Shown in pieces: positions 52,654 to 60,685 of a stretch of 64,000 bases of DNA (the stretch's first letter is position 1; each line of letters opens with the position of its first letter). The notes below the pieces were generated by a model. That model was not told the DNA's origin, did not search any database, and worked only from the letters and a program-made list of their open reading frames with translations. The stretch covers positions 62,001 to 126,000 of the forward strand of contig NZ_RCWL01000009.1 in assembly GCF_003991195.1 (NCBI RefSeq). Direction: 5' to 3'. The stretch comes from Gynurincola endophyticus. GTDB lineage: Bacteria > Bacteroidota > Bacteroidia > Chitinophagales > Chitinophagaceae. The translations under genes and the position numbers were made by a program.

Positions 52654-52730
52654 ATGAATATTTTACTTTATAACGATTTACATTATCAGGTCAGTGCTTT
52701 GGATATATTTTAGAATAACGATGCTTATAT

Positions 52731-53207
52731 TTATTTTAACTCTACCTTATATTCTGTCCGGTAAGCCAAGAATGTATCTACACCAATATTTTTAATTGAA
52801 TGTGGATGTTCGGGCTCAACCATCTGTCCTTTATCTAATATTTCTGCCGGAAATCCTTTGATTTCAGTACTGTCATTTTTAACCAGTTGATTGTTGGAGT
52901 CAAGTATATAATTGTAATAGATAAAGTGGGCACTTTGTGTAAACCACATTACACTTTTATATTTATGAGTATGTATGGGTTCTTCGACTCCGGGCAGACA
53001 AATAACTTTTAGAATTCTTACAGTACTGTCTTCATAAACAATATTGTGGCTTTCAGGGGCCACAACTATTGCATCAAGGGAATCGGCCCAATTCCAGCGC
53101 AGAGATGTTGGCAATGTTTCGTTTACAGGATACACGGTTTGCTCTTTTTCAAAATTATTACAGGCTAAAAAACAAATCATGGCCATTAATGGTACAAAAA
53201 TTCTCAT
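52731..53207 (-). CDS. cupin-like lipoprotein
   Basis: A 158-residue protein with a lipobox ending at C16 (F-L-A-C). The mature part has P-I-H-T-H-K near 80 and P-E-H-P-H-S near 135, the spaced histidine pairs of a cupin barrel. Metal binding is likely; no enzyme activity can be assigned. It is a single gene, 123 bases before the convergent-strand YdeI gene. Confidence 0.65.
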   Translation of the reverse strand: MRIFVPLMAMICFLACNNFEKEQTVYPVNETLPTSLRWNWADSLDAIVVAPESHNIVYEDSTVRILKVICLPGVEEPIHTHKYKSVMWFTQSAHFIYYNYILDSNNQLVKNDSTEIKGFPAEILDKGQMVEPEHPHSIKNIGVDTFLAYRTEYKVELK

Positions 53208-53331
53208 ATTTAAAATTATTATTCGTTGTTTTCTGTTTCGGTTATAGGCCGGATGTTATTGAAATTTTAAGCTTCATAGGTTACCTATGCATTTTTTCAG
53301 CGAAAAATAAACATAATATTTCTTTCTCCTT

Positions 53332-53913
53332 TTACCCAAACTGCTTCGGTCTCATTCCTTTTGCAGCCAATCGGGCTATTTCATCAATTCGCTTTTTTCT
53401 TGTTTCAGGTCTTTTAGCAGTTACCACCCAATGCAGCAATATCTTTTTTATTGATTTTGACTGACTCTCAAAAAAAATAACTGCTTTTTTACTTTTATTC
53501 AATACCGAATTTAAATCTTCCGGTATAATCAATTCTTCAATATCGTCCATTAAGAACCAGGTACCATTTTGTTTAGCGGTTTCTATGCTTTCAAAACCCG
53601 CTTTTGTCATCAGGTTGTTTTCAATGAGCTTTTCTATTTTTGTTTTGTTCACTTTTGACCAGGTACTATTGGGTTTTCTTTTGCTGAAATATTGTATATA
53701 GCTTTTCTCGTCAACAGTTTTTTTAGTACTGTCTATCCACCCAAAACAAAGTGCTTCATCCACTGCTTCACTCCAGGTAATGGAGGGGATTTTTGTGGAT
53801 GATCTGTAATAAACCAGCCAGACAGCTTCTTTTAACTGATGATTTTTTTCTAACCACTTTCGCCAGTGTGACCGGCTCTTCGGATAATATGTTGCTGTTT
53901 CCTTTTTAGACAT
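53332..53913 (-). CDS. YdeI/OmpD-associated family protein
   Basis: A 193-residue protein of the YdeI family. The N-terminal half reads W-R-x-W-L-x-K-N-H...W-L-V-Y-Y-R-S-S and then W-S-E-A-V-D-E-A-L-C-F-G-W-I-D, the family signature. The C-terminal half has T-A-K-R-P-E-T-R-x-x-R-I-D-E-I and ends A-A-K-G-M-R-P. YdeI affects peptide resistance in Salmonella, but the molecular role is not settled. Single gene. Confidence 0.88.
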   Translation of the reverse strand: MSKKETATYYPKSRSHWRKWLEKNHQLKEAVWLVYYRSSTKIPSITWSEAVDEALCFGWIDSTKKTVDEKSYIQYFSKRKPNSTWSKVNKTKIEKLIENNLMTKAGFESIETAKQNGTWFLMDDIEELIIPEDLNSVLNKSKKAVIFFESQSKSIKKILLHWVVTAKRPETRKKRIDEIARLAAKGMRPKQFG

Positions 53914-54335
53914 TTCAATGATGAAAAAGAATAGGTTTTAGTTGTACTGTTTAGGATATGCTGCAATGGTAGTGAATCTACCGGAGATTGACTATCCGTA
54001 TTAAAACCGGTTCATTGAAAGAACTCTCATCCAAAAACTTCACTGTTCTTCCAAAACCAGTAGCCCGAAGTTTAACCAGTGAATAGAGATCCTGCTTTTC
54101 ATGTGTTAAATCATTCATTGATGCAAACTTAAAGTAGGTGTATGACAGCCTTGTGTCAGGATGATATTGTGTTTTTTAATATTCTTGTTGACACGTCGGA
54201 GTTATTGGTGATTTTATTCCATCAGCTATGTGGGAGGTGCTGCGATTAATAAGGTTATTATATTGCTTTGTTCAGATTGTTAGGATGTAGAATGTTGGTA
54301 TCTGGGAATGGAAAATTTGGAAAGGAATATTTAAT
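53914..54335. other. gap with one small possible ORF
   Basis: A 46-codon frame runs on the minus strand at 53978-54118, from ATG, with a TAAGTTTG element at 54124-54131 directly before it. The product has T-G-F-G-R-T-V-K-F-L-D-E-S-S but no family is recognised. It could be a small gene with a near-leaderless start, or the remains of a larger one. Nothing else is seen. Confidence 0.35.
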
Positions 54336-54719
54336 CTAAACCTTGGAACGAAGTTTTGCCTTAATTGTTTTGCGGTGCGCCAATCCCCATTGTAATAGTT
54401 GCTCTGCCACCGGAATAAATGACTTCCCATACGCTGTAATAGTATATTCCACTGTAACAGGTTTCGTGTCGTGAACTATTCTTCTTACCAGTTTATTCAT
54501 TTCGAGATCTTTTAATTCTTTAGACAACATTTTACCAGAAATACCGGAGATTCCTCTTACCATTTCCATAAAGTAGTTTTTTTCATTGACTCTTATAGTC
54601 AGGTAAAGTAAAATCATCAACTTCCATTTTCCTCCCCAGATTTCAATACTGTCTCTTAATGCCAGCATTGCTTCATTGCATTGATCCGGCGATACGTTTT
54701 TTCGTGGTTTAACCTTCAT
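54336..54719 (-). CDS. HxlR family transcriptional regulator
   Basis: A 127-residue winged-helix protein. It matches HxlR: a C-terminally placed helix with G-G-K-W-K-L-M-I-L-L-Y-L near 32-44, I-S-G-K-M-L-S-K-E-L near 66 and a R-x-V-x-D-T-K-P-V-T-V-E-Y wing. The start at 54719 is the first ATG; an upstream TTG is less likely. A set of nested palindromes (54730-54763) lies between it and the divergent NAD(P)-binding gene, which is probably its target. One Cys (C14) is in the usual sensing position. Confidence 0.9.
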   Translation of the reverse strand: MKVKPRKNVSPDQCNEAMLALRDSIEIWGGKWKLMILLYLTIRVNEKNYFMEMVRGISGISGKMLSKELKDLEMNKLVRRIVHDTKPVTVEYTITAYGKSFIPVAEQLLQWGLAHRKTIKAKLRSKV

Positions 54720-54729
54720 AATCAATATA

Positions 54730-54763
54730 GTTACCTTTTGTTAATTAGTTACCAAAAGGTAAC
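54730..54763. promoter_or_regulatory. HxlR operator, nested inverted repeats
   Basis: GTTACCTTTTG (54730-54740) and CAAAAGGTAAC (54753-54763) are exact complements. The right arm is itself half of GTTACC-AAAA-GGTAAC (54748-54763). This would allow two HxlR dimers, and lies between divergent genes. Confidence 0.7.
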
Positions 54764-54820
54764 CCATTACAAAATTACACTAAATAATTCAGAGCTTTGC
54801 ATACAACATAATACAATTAT

Positions 54821-55459
54821 ATGATAATTACAATTTTTGGAGCCACAGGACGTATGCAACATTTACTGATACAACAGGCCCTTGACGAAGGATTTAAAGT
54901 AATAGGTTATGCCCGAACACCTTCTAAAATGAGCATCCAACACCCTGATTTAATTCTAAAAAAAGGAACCATGCTTGACCGTGCCGCAATTGAAGAAGCT
55001 GTAAAAGAAAGTGATGCTGTTATAGAAACAGTTGGTTGTGTAAGCGAAGGAACAAAACTTATTATTCAGGCTATGAAAAAATTTAATGTTAAAAGACTTA
55101 TAGTCGTCTCAACTACGAATGCAAAAGATAAGAATGATTTACCTGACAAAAAATTTAACCGGTTACTTACTGTTACGAGAATAGCGTTGAAGTTTTTGGG
55201 CTTATTTAATTCACAATACCGCAATGCTGTTTCTGAACTTCGTAAAATAGCCGAAATTGTAAGGATGTCGGATTTAGACTGGATTTTAGTAAGAGTTGCA
55301 GGTTTGACAAACAAACCTAAAAGCAGTCATGTGAAATCAGGATATTTAGGACAAGGTATTATTGGTTTTACAACTTCACGTGCTGATATGGCAGATTTCA
55401 TTTTAAGTCAGGTAAAAGACAATACTTACATAAAAAAAGCACCTGCTATCAGCAGTTGA
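54821..55459 (+). CDS. NAD(P)-binding protein, SDR/NmrA-like
   Basis: A 212-residue Rossmann-fold protein of the atypical SDR/BLVRB-like group. The nucleotide motif reads G-A-T-G-R-M-Q, in which the third glycine of G-x-x-G-x-x-G is a glutamine, an unusual change. V-K-E-S-D-A-V-I-E near 64 and V-S-T-T-N-A near 98 fit the family. It is divergent from the HxlR regulator and likely under its control; such pairs often respond to quinones or aldehydes. Confidence 0.82.
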   Translation: MIITIFGATGRMQHLLIQQALDEGFKVIGYARTPSKMSIQHPDLILKKGTMLDRAAIEEAVKESDAVIETVGCVSEGTKLIIQAMKKFNVKRLIVVSTTNAKDKNDLPDKKFNRLLTVTRIALKFLGLFNSQYRNAVSELRKIAEIVRMSDLDWILVRVAGLTNKPKSSHVKSGYLGQGIIGFTTSRADMADFILSQVKDNTYIKKAPAISS

Positions 55460-55514
55460 AATTAAGTAAAAAATTAACCGTTAAAATAATTCTATCAATA
55501 AATACGCTGCAAAT

Positions 55515-55545
55515 AAAAAGCCTCACAAAAATGTGAAGCTTTTTA
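55515..55545. terminator. bidirectional terminator between convergent genes
   Basis: AAAAAGCCTCACA and TGTGAAGCTTTTT pair with one mismatch around a short A-loop, with T-runs on each side. Confidence 0.75.
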
Positions 55546-55576
55546 TTATAAACTTATGTTAGTACTACTTATATGT

Positions 55577-56908
55577 TTATTTTTTCAACGTATTTTTATA
55601 AATCTTACCATCTTTCATAATTACTACAAAATTTTTGGTGGGATCTGCCAGTAGTTTTAAATCTTTTAAAGGATTACCATCCACTAATAACAGATCTGCT
55701 AATGCCCCCTCTTCTACTACACCGAGTTTGCCCTGGTAAGGACTTCTTAATCCTGAAAGTTGTAATAGTGCAGCATTATCGTGGGTAATCATCTTTATGA
55801 TTTCGGCATTAGTGAACCATTTTTGTAAACGCAGAATGAATTCGTTTTGCTTTTCATTAAGCTCCGGTTCAAAAAGGAAATCTGTACCCCAGGCAAGTTT
55901 TACTTTGTGTTTCTTTGCCAGCGGCCATACTTTTTCCTGTCCTTCAATAACCGGTTTACGTTTTTCAACCCGTAGTGGGTCCATATCTGGTGTACTTTCT
56001 ACCAGATTTTGAAGACTTAGCCAGATATCTTTTTCTGCGATCAGTTGGAGGGTTTCTTCGTCGAGTAGTTGACCGTGCTCAATACATTTTACTCCCGCTT
56101 CTATAGCTCTTCTGATGGCCCTGGGTGTGTATGCGTGTACAGTTACATAGGTTCCCCAGTCTTCTGCAGCTTCCACCGCAGCTTTCATTTCATCTAATGT
56201 ATATTGTGTTACGTCTACCGGGTCATAAGCTGAAGATGTTCCACCTCCTGCCATGAGTTTGATCTGGCTTGCGCCAAAACGCAGATTTTCTCTTACTGCT
56301 GTTAATACTTCGTCACGTCCGTCTGCAATGAAAGTAGCGCCGTATTTCTCGGCACGTGATGCCTCGCCAAAGAAGCGGCGTGATTTTTCATTAGGTGTTC
56401 TGAAGTCGCCATGACCGGCAGTCTGACTAACGGTAGCACCCGAAGGCCAGATTCTTGGTCCGGTAATTTTTCCTGCATCCACTGCTGCTTTTAACGGAAA
56501 TATTGGTCCGCCAACATCACGAACACTGGTAAAACCGCGCATGAGCATATTGTGAGCAGATTGTCCGATACTTTTAAACAGAAATTCTTCAGTCAGATCA
56601 CTGGTCATCATCTGAGCCATTGTAAGCGATCCGAATACCATATGTACATGAACGTCGATTAAGCCGGGCATTAAGGTTTTGCCTCCCCCATTGATTCTTA
56701 TGACTTCTTTATTGTTTAAAGTAATGGTTGAGGTACTGATTTTTTGAATTACATTACCGGTTATCAGTACATTACAGGCGGCAGTAAGCGACTGCGTTTT
56801 ATGATCCAGTATTCTTACATTTTCTAATAAGACCTGTTTTTCTTGCGCTTGTGCCGAATAAATGGAGATTACACTAAAAAGTAAAGCGTATAAATAGGTT
56901 CGTCTCAT
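55577..56908 (-). CDS. secreted amidohydrolase family protein
   Basis: A 443-residue exported metal-dependent hydrolase (signal peptide 1-21). The metal-binding motif is D-V-H-V-H-M near 85-90, a probable carboxylated Lys lies in I-K-L-M-A-G-G-G near 220, two His follow (T-V-H-A and C-I-E-H-G-Q near 255 and 277), and the catalytic Asp is in W-G-T-D near 343. This is the imidazolonepropionase-like/prolidase group; the likely substrate is a peptide or cyclic amide, not resolved. Single gene. Confidence 0.9.
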   Translation of the reverse strand: MRRTYLYALLFSVISIYSAQAQEKQVLLENVRILDHKTQSLTAACNVLITGNVIQKISTSTITLNNKEVIRINGGGKTLMPGLIDVHVHMVFGSLTMAQMMTSDLTEEFLFKSIGQSAHNMLMRGFTSVRDVGGPIFPLKAAVDAGKITGPRIWPSGATVSQTAGHGDFRTPNEKSRRFFGEASRAEKYGATFIADGRDEVLTAVRENLRFGASQIKLMAGGGTSSAYDPVDVTQYTLDEMKAAVEAAEDWGTYVTVHAYTPRAIRRAIEAGVKCIEHGQLLDEETLQLIAEKDIWLSLQNLVESTPDMDPLRVEKRKPVIEGQEKVWPLAKKHKVKLAWGTDFLFEPELNEKQNEFILRLQKWFTNAEIIKMITHDNAALLQLSGLRSPYQGKLGVVEEGALADLLLVDGNPLKDLKLLADPTKNFVVIMKDGKIYKNTLKK

Positions 56909-57040
56909 ATGCAGATATTGTTATTGTATACACTAAGTTACAGTTTTACGTTTTATCATATGCCTCTATTTTGATTTAAAACATTTGTTCCTGTACCTCA
57001 GGAGAAGACGGATGAAACATTGAGGCTGATTAGTTTTGCT

Positions 57041-57048
57041 TACCTTTG
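57041..57048 (+). promoter_or_regulatory. ywbE promoter -7 element
   Basis: TACCTTTG, 19 bases before the start, with TTG about 18 bases upstream (57020-57022). Confidence 0.6.
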
Positions 57049-57067
57049 ATATATAAATTCAAAGAAT

Positions 57068-57271
57068 ATGAGTGATCCGAATTACAGAGCGAATATCAAA
57101 CCCGGAATGTTGGTAAATATTATTTTAAAGAAAGATCAACGCTCCGGAGATCTTACCGAAGGTATTGTGAGAACTATTCTTACTTCCGCAGCTTACCATA
57201 GCCGTGGTATTAAGGTCAGGTTAACTGATGGGCAAATCGGAAGAGTGGCAGAAATTCTGGAAGAAGATTAG
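57068..57271 (+). CDS. ywbE: YwbE family protein
   Basis: A 67-residue protein matching YwbE end to end: R-x-x-I-x-P-G-x-x-V-x-I-x-L-K-K-D-Q-R-S-G-x-L-T-E-G-I-V, then I-L-T-S-x-x-x-H-x-x-G-I-K-V-R-L and G-x-I-G-R-V. It is a small SH3-like barrel of unknown role. It is preceded by a good promoter and stands alone. Confidence 0.92.
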   Translation: MSDPNYRANIKPGMLVNIILKKDQRSGDLTEGIVRTILTSAAYHSRGIKVRLTDGQIGRVAEILEED

Positions 57272-57452
57272 ATTTTATTTAAAGCTGTGTATTTTCCGTG
57301 CAAAACTTCTGTATAATATTTTTTTAATCAACACGTTATAGCTTATTTGATTTTAAAATTTATGAGAACAAGTCTATAGTGTTGATATATGTCAATGTTT
57401 TTATTTGATAACAATCAATCTGATGCAGGTTTTCTAAAAACACACTCTACCT

Positions 57453-58559
57453 ATGTTGATTAAAAACTATTCTGTGCCTCGAATTTTGTTGTTTACTGTT
57501 ACATTTTTTACATTGGTATTAACCGGTTGTAAAAAAGACGATGTAATAGACCCTTCACTTTCTGAGTTACCCGCTTTTGTGAATTTCTCTATTGAATCAG
57601 AAACGCAGGCAACCGTTATTAACCGTAATGCAAAAACAGTCAGCGTAAAGCTCGGAAACCTTGAAGACTGGTCAGCACTTAAGGTAAACTTTGATTTATC
57701 AGCATCAGGTCAGGTTTTTTTCAAGAATGAAGCACTGATCAGCGGAACCAGTACACTTGACTTAAGCAAACAGGTAGAAATAGAGGTTAAATCACCTGAT
57801 GGAACACAATCTACAACCTGGAAAATAGAACACACTTCTGCATTGGAGAATTATGGATTGGGAAAATGGCTTACAAGTGCCACCAGCCTTCCTGCCTCTT
57901 CTAATTTTTACTTCGATCAGGGTGGTACCGGTGCGTATCAGTTTATCAATTGCGGTCCTACTGTAGCTACCATGGCCATTAAATGGAGTGATCCTGCTTT
58001 TTCATTAACACCATTAGACGCACGTGAGGCTATTCTGCCTGAAGGCGGATGGTGGTATACTAATAATATTGCCAACTACCTGAATTCATATAATATCAGT
58101 ACCGGTTATTTTGGAATGCCTGATACACTTTCTGATGAAGGCTATGCGAAAAGAATAAAGGCAATTATGGATAATGGATATGCGGTTATCTTTTGTCTTG
58201 ATATGTATTACGTAGCGGCCGAACCTGATTCAGCTAAAAGAGTTAATAAGTTTTACCGAACAAATGCGGCTGATTGGGGGCATTTTATTTTAGGGAGAGG
58301 TTACAAAGAAGTAGACGGCAAGCTATGGATTGATATCTATGATCCTTATTCATTAGGTGCAAAGTATACCGGAACCAATCAATTGAAAGGTGAAAGTCGT
58401 TATTATGATGTAGCCGAACTGAAGAAAGGTGCTGACATCTGGTGGAAATATGTAATGGCGGTAGCTCCAAAAGGCAGAACTGTATCTGCTATTTCAGCTG
58501 TCAGACCTCAACCTGACCAACTGATTTTCCATCAGCGTGGTGGTATTCGTGTACAATAA
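57453..58559 (+). CDS. secreted C39-like cysteine peptidase lipoprotein
   Basis: A 368-residue lipoprotein (lipobox L-T-G-C near 26) with a beta-sandwich-like domain (35-128) then a papain-fold C39-like peptidase domain. The active-site residues are readable: Cys in F-I-N-C-G-P-T near 170, His in D-W-G-H-F-I-L near 275 and Asp in D-I-Y-D-P-Y-S near 297. Surface-exposed peptidase activity is inferred. The last 20 residues are basic and may be flexible. Single gene. Confidence 0.7.
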   Translation: MLIKNYSVPRILLFTVTFFTLVLTGCKKDDVIDPSLSELPAFVNFSIESETQATVINRNAKTVSVKLGNLEDWSALKVNFDLSASGQVFFKNEALISGTSTLDLSKQVEIEVKSPDGTQSTTWKIEHTSALENYGLGKWLTSATSLPASSNFYFDQGGTGAYQFINCGPTVATMAIKWSDPAFSLTPLDAREAILPEGGWWYTNNIANYLNSYNISTGYFGMPDTLSDEGYAKRIKAIMDNGYAVIFCLDMYYVAAEPDSAKRVNKFYRTNAADWGHFILGRGYKEVDGKLWIDIYDPYSLGAKYTGTNQLKGESRYYDVAELKKGADIWWKYVMAVAPKGRTVSAISAVRPQPDQLIFHQRGGIRVQ

Positions 58560-58591
58560 CCCTTTAAAATAATATCTTTAAGTTCTTATAA

Positions 58592-58627
58592 AAAGAGGCT
58601 GTCTCAAAAAAATGAGATAGCCTCTTT
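58592..58627. terminator. bidirectional terminator
   Basis: A 15-bp stem (AAAGAGGCTGTCTCA/TGAGATAGCCTCTTT, one mismatch) with an A6 loop, between convergent genes. Confidence 0.85.
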
Positions 58628-58630
58628 GAG

Positions 58631-59089
58631 TTAGTATATTTCCAGAATATTATTCTTTCCTTTAAACTCAAATTCATCTCCCGTCTTTTTCTGCATCAGT
58701 TGTTTTGCAAGTGGAGAAACCGGTGATAGAAAAATAATATCTTCTTCATTGACTGTTTGTTTTCCAAGTCCGGCCCCGATGAAAAAACTGACTGTGCTTG
58801 CTTTCACGAATGCACCAGCCACTGGCAAGAAATAAATGGTTTGAACATTGATGGCGCGTATAGCCTGTAAGTCTTGTTGATGTGCGGCCAGCTGGCGGGC
58901 ATGCATATCTTTTTCGAGTTGGCTCATCGCGCGAGCGGTTTCGTACTTATCTCCGACCGAGCTTTTACTCTCTTCATTGGCAGCAGCCTGCGCATCATTC
59001 ATCGCGCGTTGTGTTACTGCAATCCGTTCAAGAATGATTTGTTCACAATGTTGTTTTAATAAAAGTTTGTAGGAGATTTTTTCTTGCAT
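58631..59089 (-). CDS. GreA/GreB-like elongation factor family protein
   Basis: A 152-residue protein: an N-terminal coiled coil (about 8-75, with A-A-N-E-E-S-K-S-S-V-G-D-K-Y-E-T-A-R near 38-55) and a C-terminal FKBP-like domain with S-P-V-S-P-L-A-K-Q-L near 125. This is the GreAB fold that enters RNA polymerase, in a shortened form common in Bacteroidota. The start at 59089 is chosen because a TAACTTTG promoter lies at 59120-59127 inside the longer frame. Confidence 0.8.
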   Translation of the reverse strand: MQEKISYKLLLKQHCEQIILERIAVTQRAMNDAQAAANEESKSSVGDKYETARAMSQLEKDMHARQLAAHQQDLQAIRAINVQTIYFLPVAGAFVKASTVSFFIGAGLGKQTVNEEDIIFLSPVSPLAKQLMQKKTGDEFEFKGKNNILEIY

Positions 59090-59119
59090 AAGCTCAATGG
59101 CAATTGATGTATTTCTAGT

Positions 59120-59127
59120 CAAAGTTA
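59120..59127 (-). promoter_or_regulatory. promoter -7 element of the GreA-like gene
   Basis: TAACTTTG on the minus strand, 31 bases before the chosen start. Confidence 0.6.
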
Positions 59128-59168
59128 GAAATATGTGACAAATAAAATGCTGACATAATTCTGAAACT

Positions 59169-60011
59169 TTAACGGATAGATTCAAGAAAATCAAATATTA
59201 TATCAAAATGTTTAGTAGGTTCTGCATGATTACCTTTGTAAATGATATGCTTATACAGGTGTTTAAAATGATTATTCTTTAAACGAAGTATCATTTTTTC
59301 ACCCATTGTTACGGCTGGAATAATTTCATCTTCAATAGCTGAAAGTAAAAGAATAGAACCGTTTATCTTTTCTATTTTTATAATTGCTTTTTGTTCAGCG
59401 AGGGTATCTTTCAGCATTGCCTCAAAAGCGCCACGCAAATCTCTGTTCATTAAAAAGGGAATAGCTTCTTCATTTACAGGAATAAAAGGTAATTCTTCTC
59501 CACCGAAAGTCCAGCAGGAAGTATTAAATTCTTGTGTATGACCAGGAAAGACGGCATGGCTGGCAGACATTCCTATAACCGCAGAAATATCTTTATAATA
59601 ACTTCCTATCAATAAAGCCAGATCGGCCCCTCGGGAGCCTCCTATAATAATAATTTTGCTACTGTCTATTTTTTCATATTTTTTAGCTATTCCGACGGCT
59701 CTGTAGACATCCTCGATAGCAATTTTATCCAGGAGTTCAGGTGTTTCTTTACACCCAAAATATCCGATAGCTAAAAACGCATAACCTCGCTCTAAAAAAC
59801 CGTCTCTTACTTTTTTCCAGTGATCTCCAGCCCATGCATTTCCACCTTCCGAACCACCTAAGCCTACAACTAAAGGTTGATTTTCAGTATTTCCGGTATA
59901 CAAAATCGCCTCAACATTAGCAGCAGGTAATATATGCTGAGCAAATCCAACGCTTGTTATAAAACTAAGAAGGAGAGCAGTTAATAGCTGTTTTTTTGTT
60001 AACAGTTTCAT
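59169..60011 (-). CDS. BAAT-type acyl-CoA thioesterase-like alpha/beta hydrolase
   Basis: A 280-residue exported protein (signal peptide 1-24). The alpha/beta hydrolase triad is readable: Ser in I-I-G-G-S-R-G-A-D-L near 130, Asp in S-A-I-E-D-E-I-I-P near 230 and His in G-N-H-A-E-P near 260. The G-G-S-E-G-G-N oxyanion segment near 53 fits the BAAT C-terminal family. It hydrolyses an ester or thioester; the substrate is unknown. It lies 56 bases after the Crp/Fnr gene in the same direction and may be regulated by it. Confidence 0.8.
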   Translation of the reverse strand: MKLLTKKQLLTALLLSFITSVGFAQHILPAANVEAILYTGNTENQPLVVGLGGSEGGNAWAGDHWKKVRDGFLERGYAFLAIGYFGCKETPELLDKIAIEDVYRAVGIAKKYEKIDSSKIIIIGGSRGADLALLIGSYYKDISAVIGMSASHAVFPGHTQEFNTSCWTFGGEELPFIPVNEEAIPFLMNRDLRGAFEAMLKDTLAEQKAIIKIEKINGSILLLSAIEDEIIPAVTMGEKMILRLKNNHFKHLYKHIIYKGNHAEPTKHFDIIFDFLESIR

Positions 60012-60067
60012 TTTTTTTGTAAAGATGATGAATTGGAATGTATAATTTTTTGATCTGTATCAAAAAG

Positions 60068-60655
60068 TTATTTATCGCCTCTTATCCGGCTTAATGTTTC
60101 CTGTGTAATTCCTAAATAAGATGCAATCATTCCCAATGGTATGCGGTGATGTATATCGTGATAGGTTTTAACAAAATGATCGTATTTTTCTTTTGCTGTT
60201 GTAAACCGGAGAGAAACTATGCGTTCCATCAGATGGCCGAAAACAGTACCCATTGAAAGTCTTGAATAACGTTCCATTTCAGGGAAGTTGTCAAATAAAA
60301 AGACAAGGTCGTTTACATTAAGACAAAACGTATCGGTGTTTTCGATGGCGTCTATGTAGTAAATGTCTTTTTGACGTGTTATAAAACTTTTTGGCGAGTT
60401 GCACCATTCATTTTCTGACGGGAAGAAATCACTTATTTCTTTCCCGTCTTTTAAAAAGTAGGCCCTAAAAAGCCCTTTCTGAATAAAGTATGATTTTGTG
60501 CATACTTTATCAGCATCCTGCACGATATCACCCTTTTTAAAAGAAACAAATGTTATCCTTTCGTCTAAAACTGATTTTAGCTCATTACTTAGTTTAATAT
60601 ATTTTTCGAAATGTCGGAAAAGAGTGATTTTGTTGTCGATAATTTTAGATTTTAT
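60068..60655 (-). CDS. Crp/Fnr family regulator without a standard start codon
   Basis: The frame reads as a complete protein of about 195 residues from codon 60655, but its first standard start codon is a GTG at 60523, 44 codons inside. The missing 44 residues include normal family sequence (L-F-R-H-F-E-K-Y-I and F-K-K-G-D-I-V). The codon after the upstream stop is ATA, where an ATG would be expected (next residues K-S-K). The cyclic-nucleotide-binding domain (15-120) and a short HTH (140-193, I-A-S-Y-L-G-I-T-Q-E-T-L-S-R-I-R) are intact. Either ATA/ATT starts translation or the gene is silent. Confidence 0.7.
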   Translation of the reverse strand: MKSKIIDNKITLFRHFEKYIKLSNELKSVLDERITFVSFKKGDIVQDADKVCTKSYFIQKGLFRAYFLKDGKEISDFFPSENEWCNSPKSFITRQKDIYYIDAIENTDTFCLNVNDLVFLFDNFPEMERYSRLSMGTVFGHLMERIVSLRFTTAKEKYDHFVKTYHDIHHRIPLGMIASYLGITQETLSRIRGDK

Positions 60656-60685
60656 TTAAATATACTGTTTTAATTTAAATTAGCT

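Noticed and set aside
53978-54118. 46-codon frame in the gap after the YdeI gene
   Set aside because: A promoter-like element lies before it but no family is recognised; it is described only in the gap entry and not counted as a gene.
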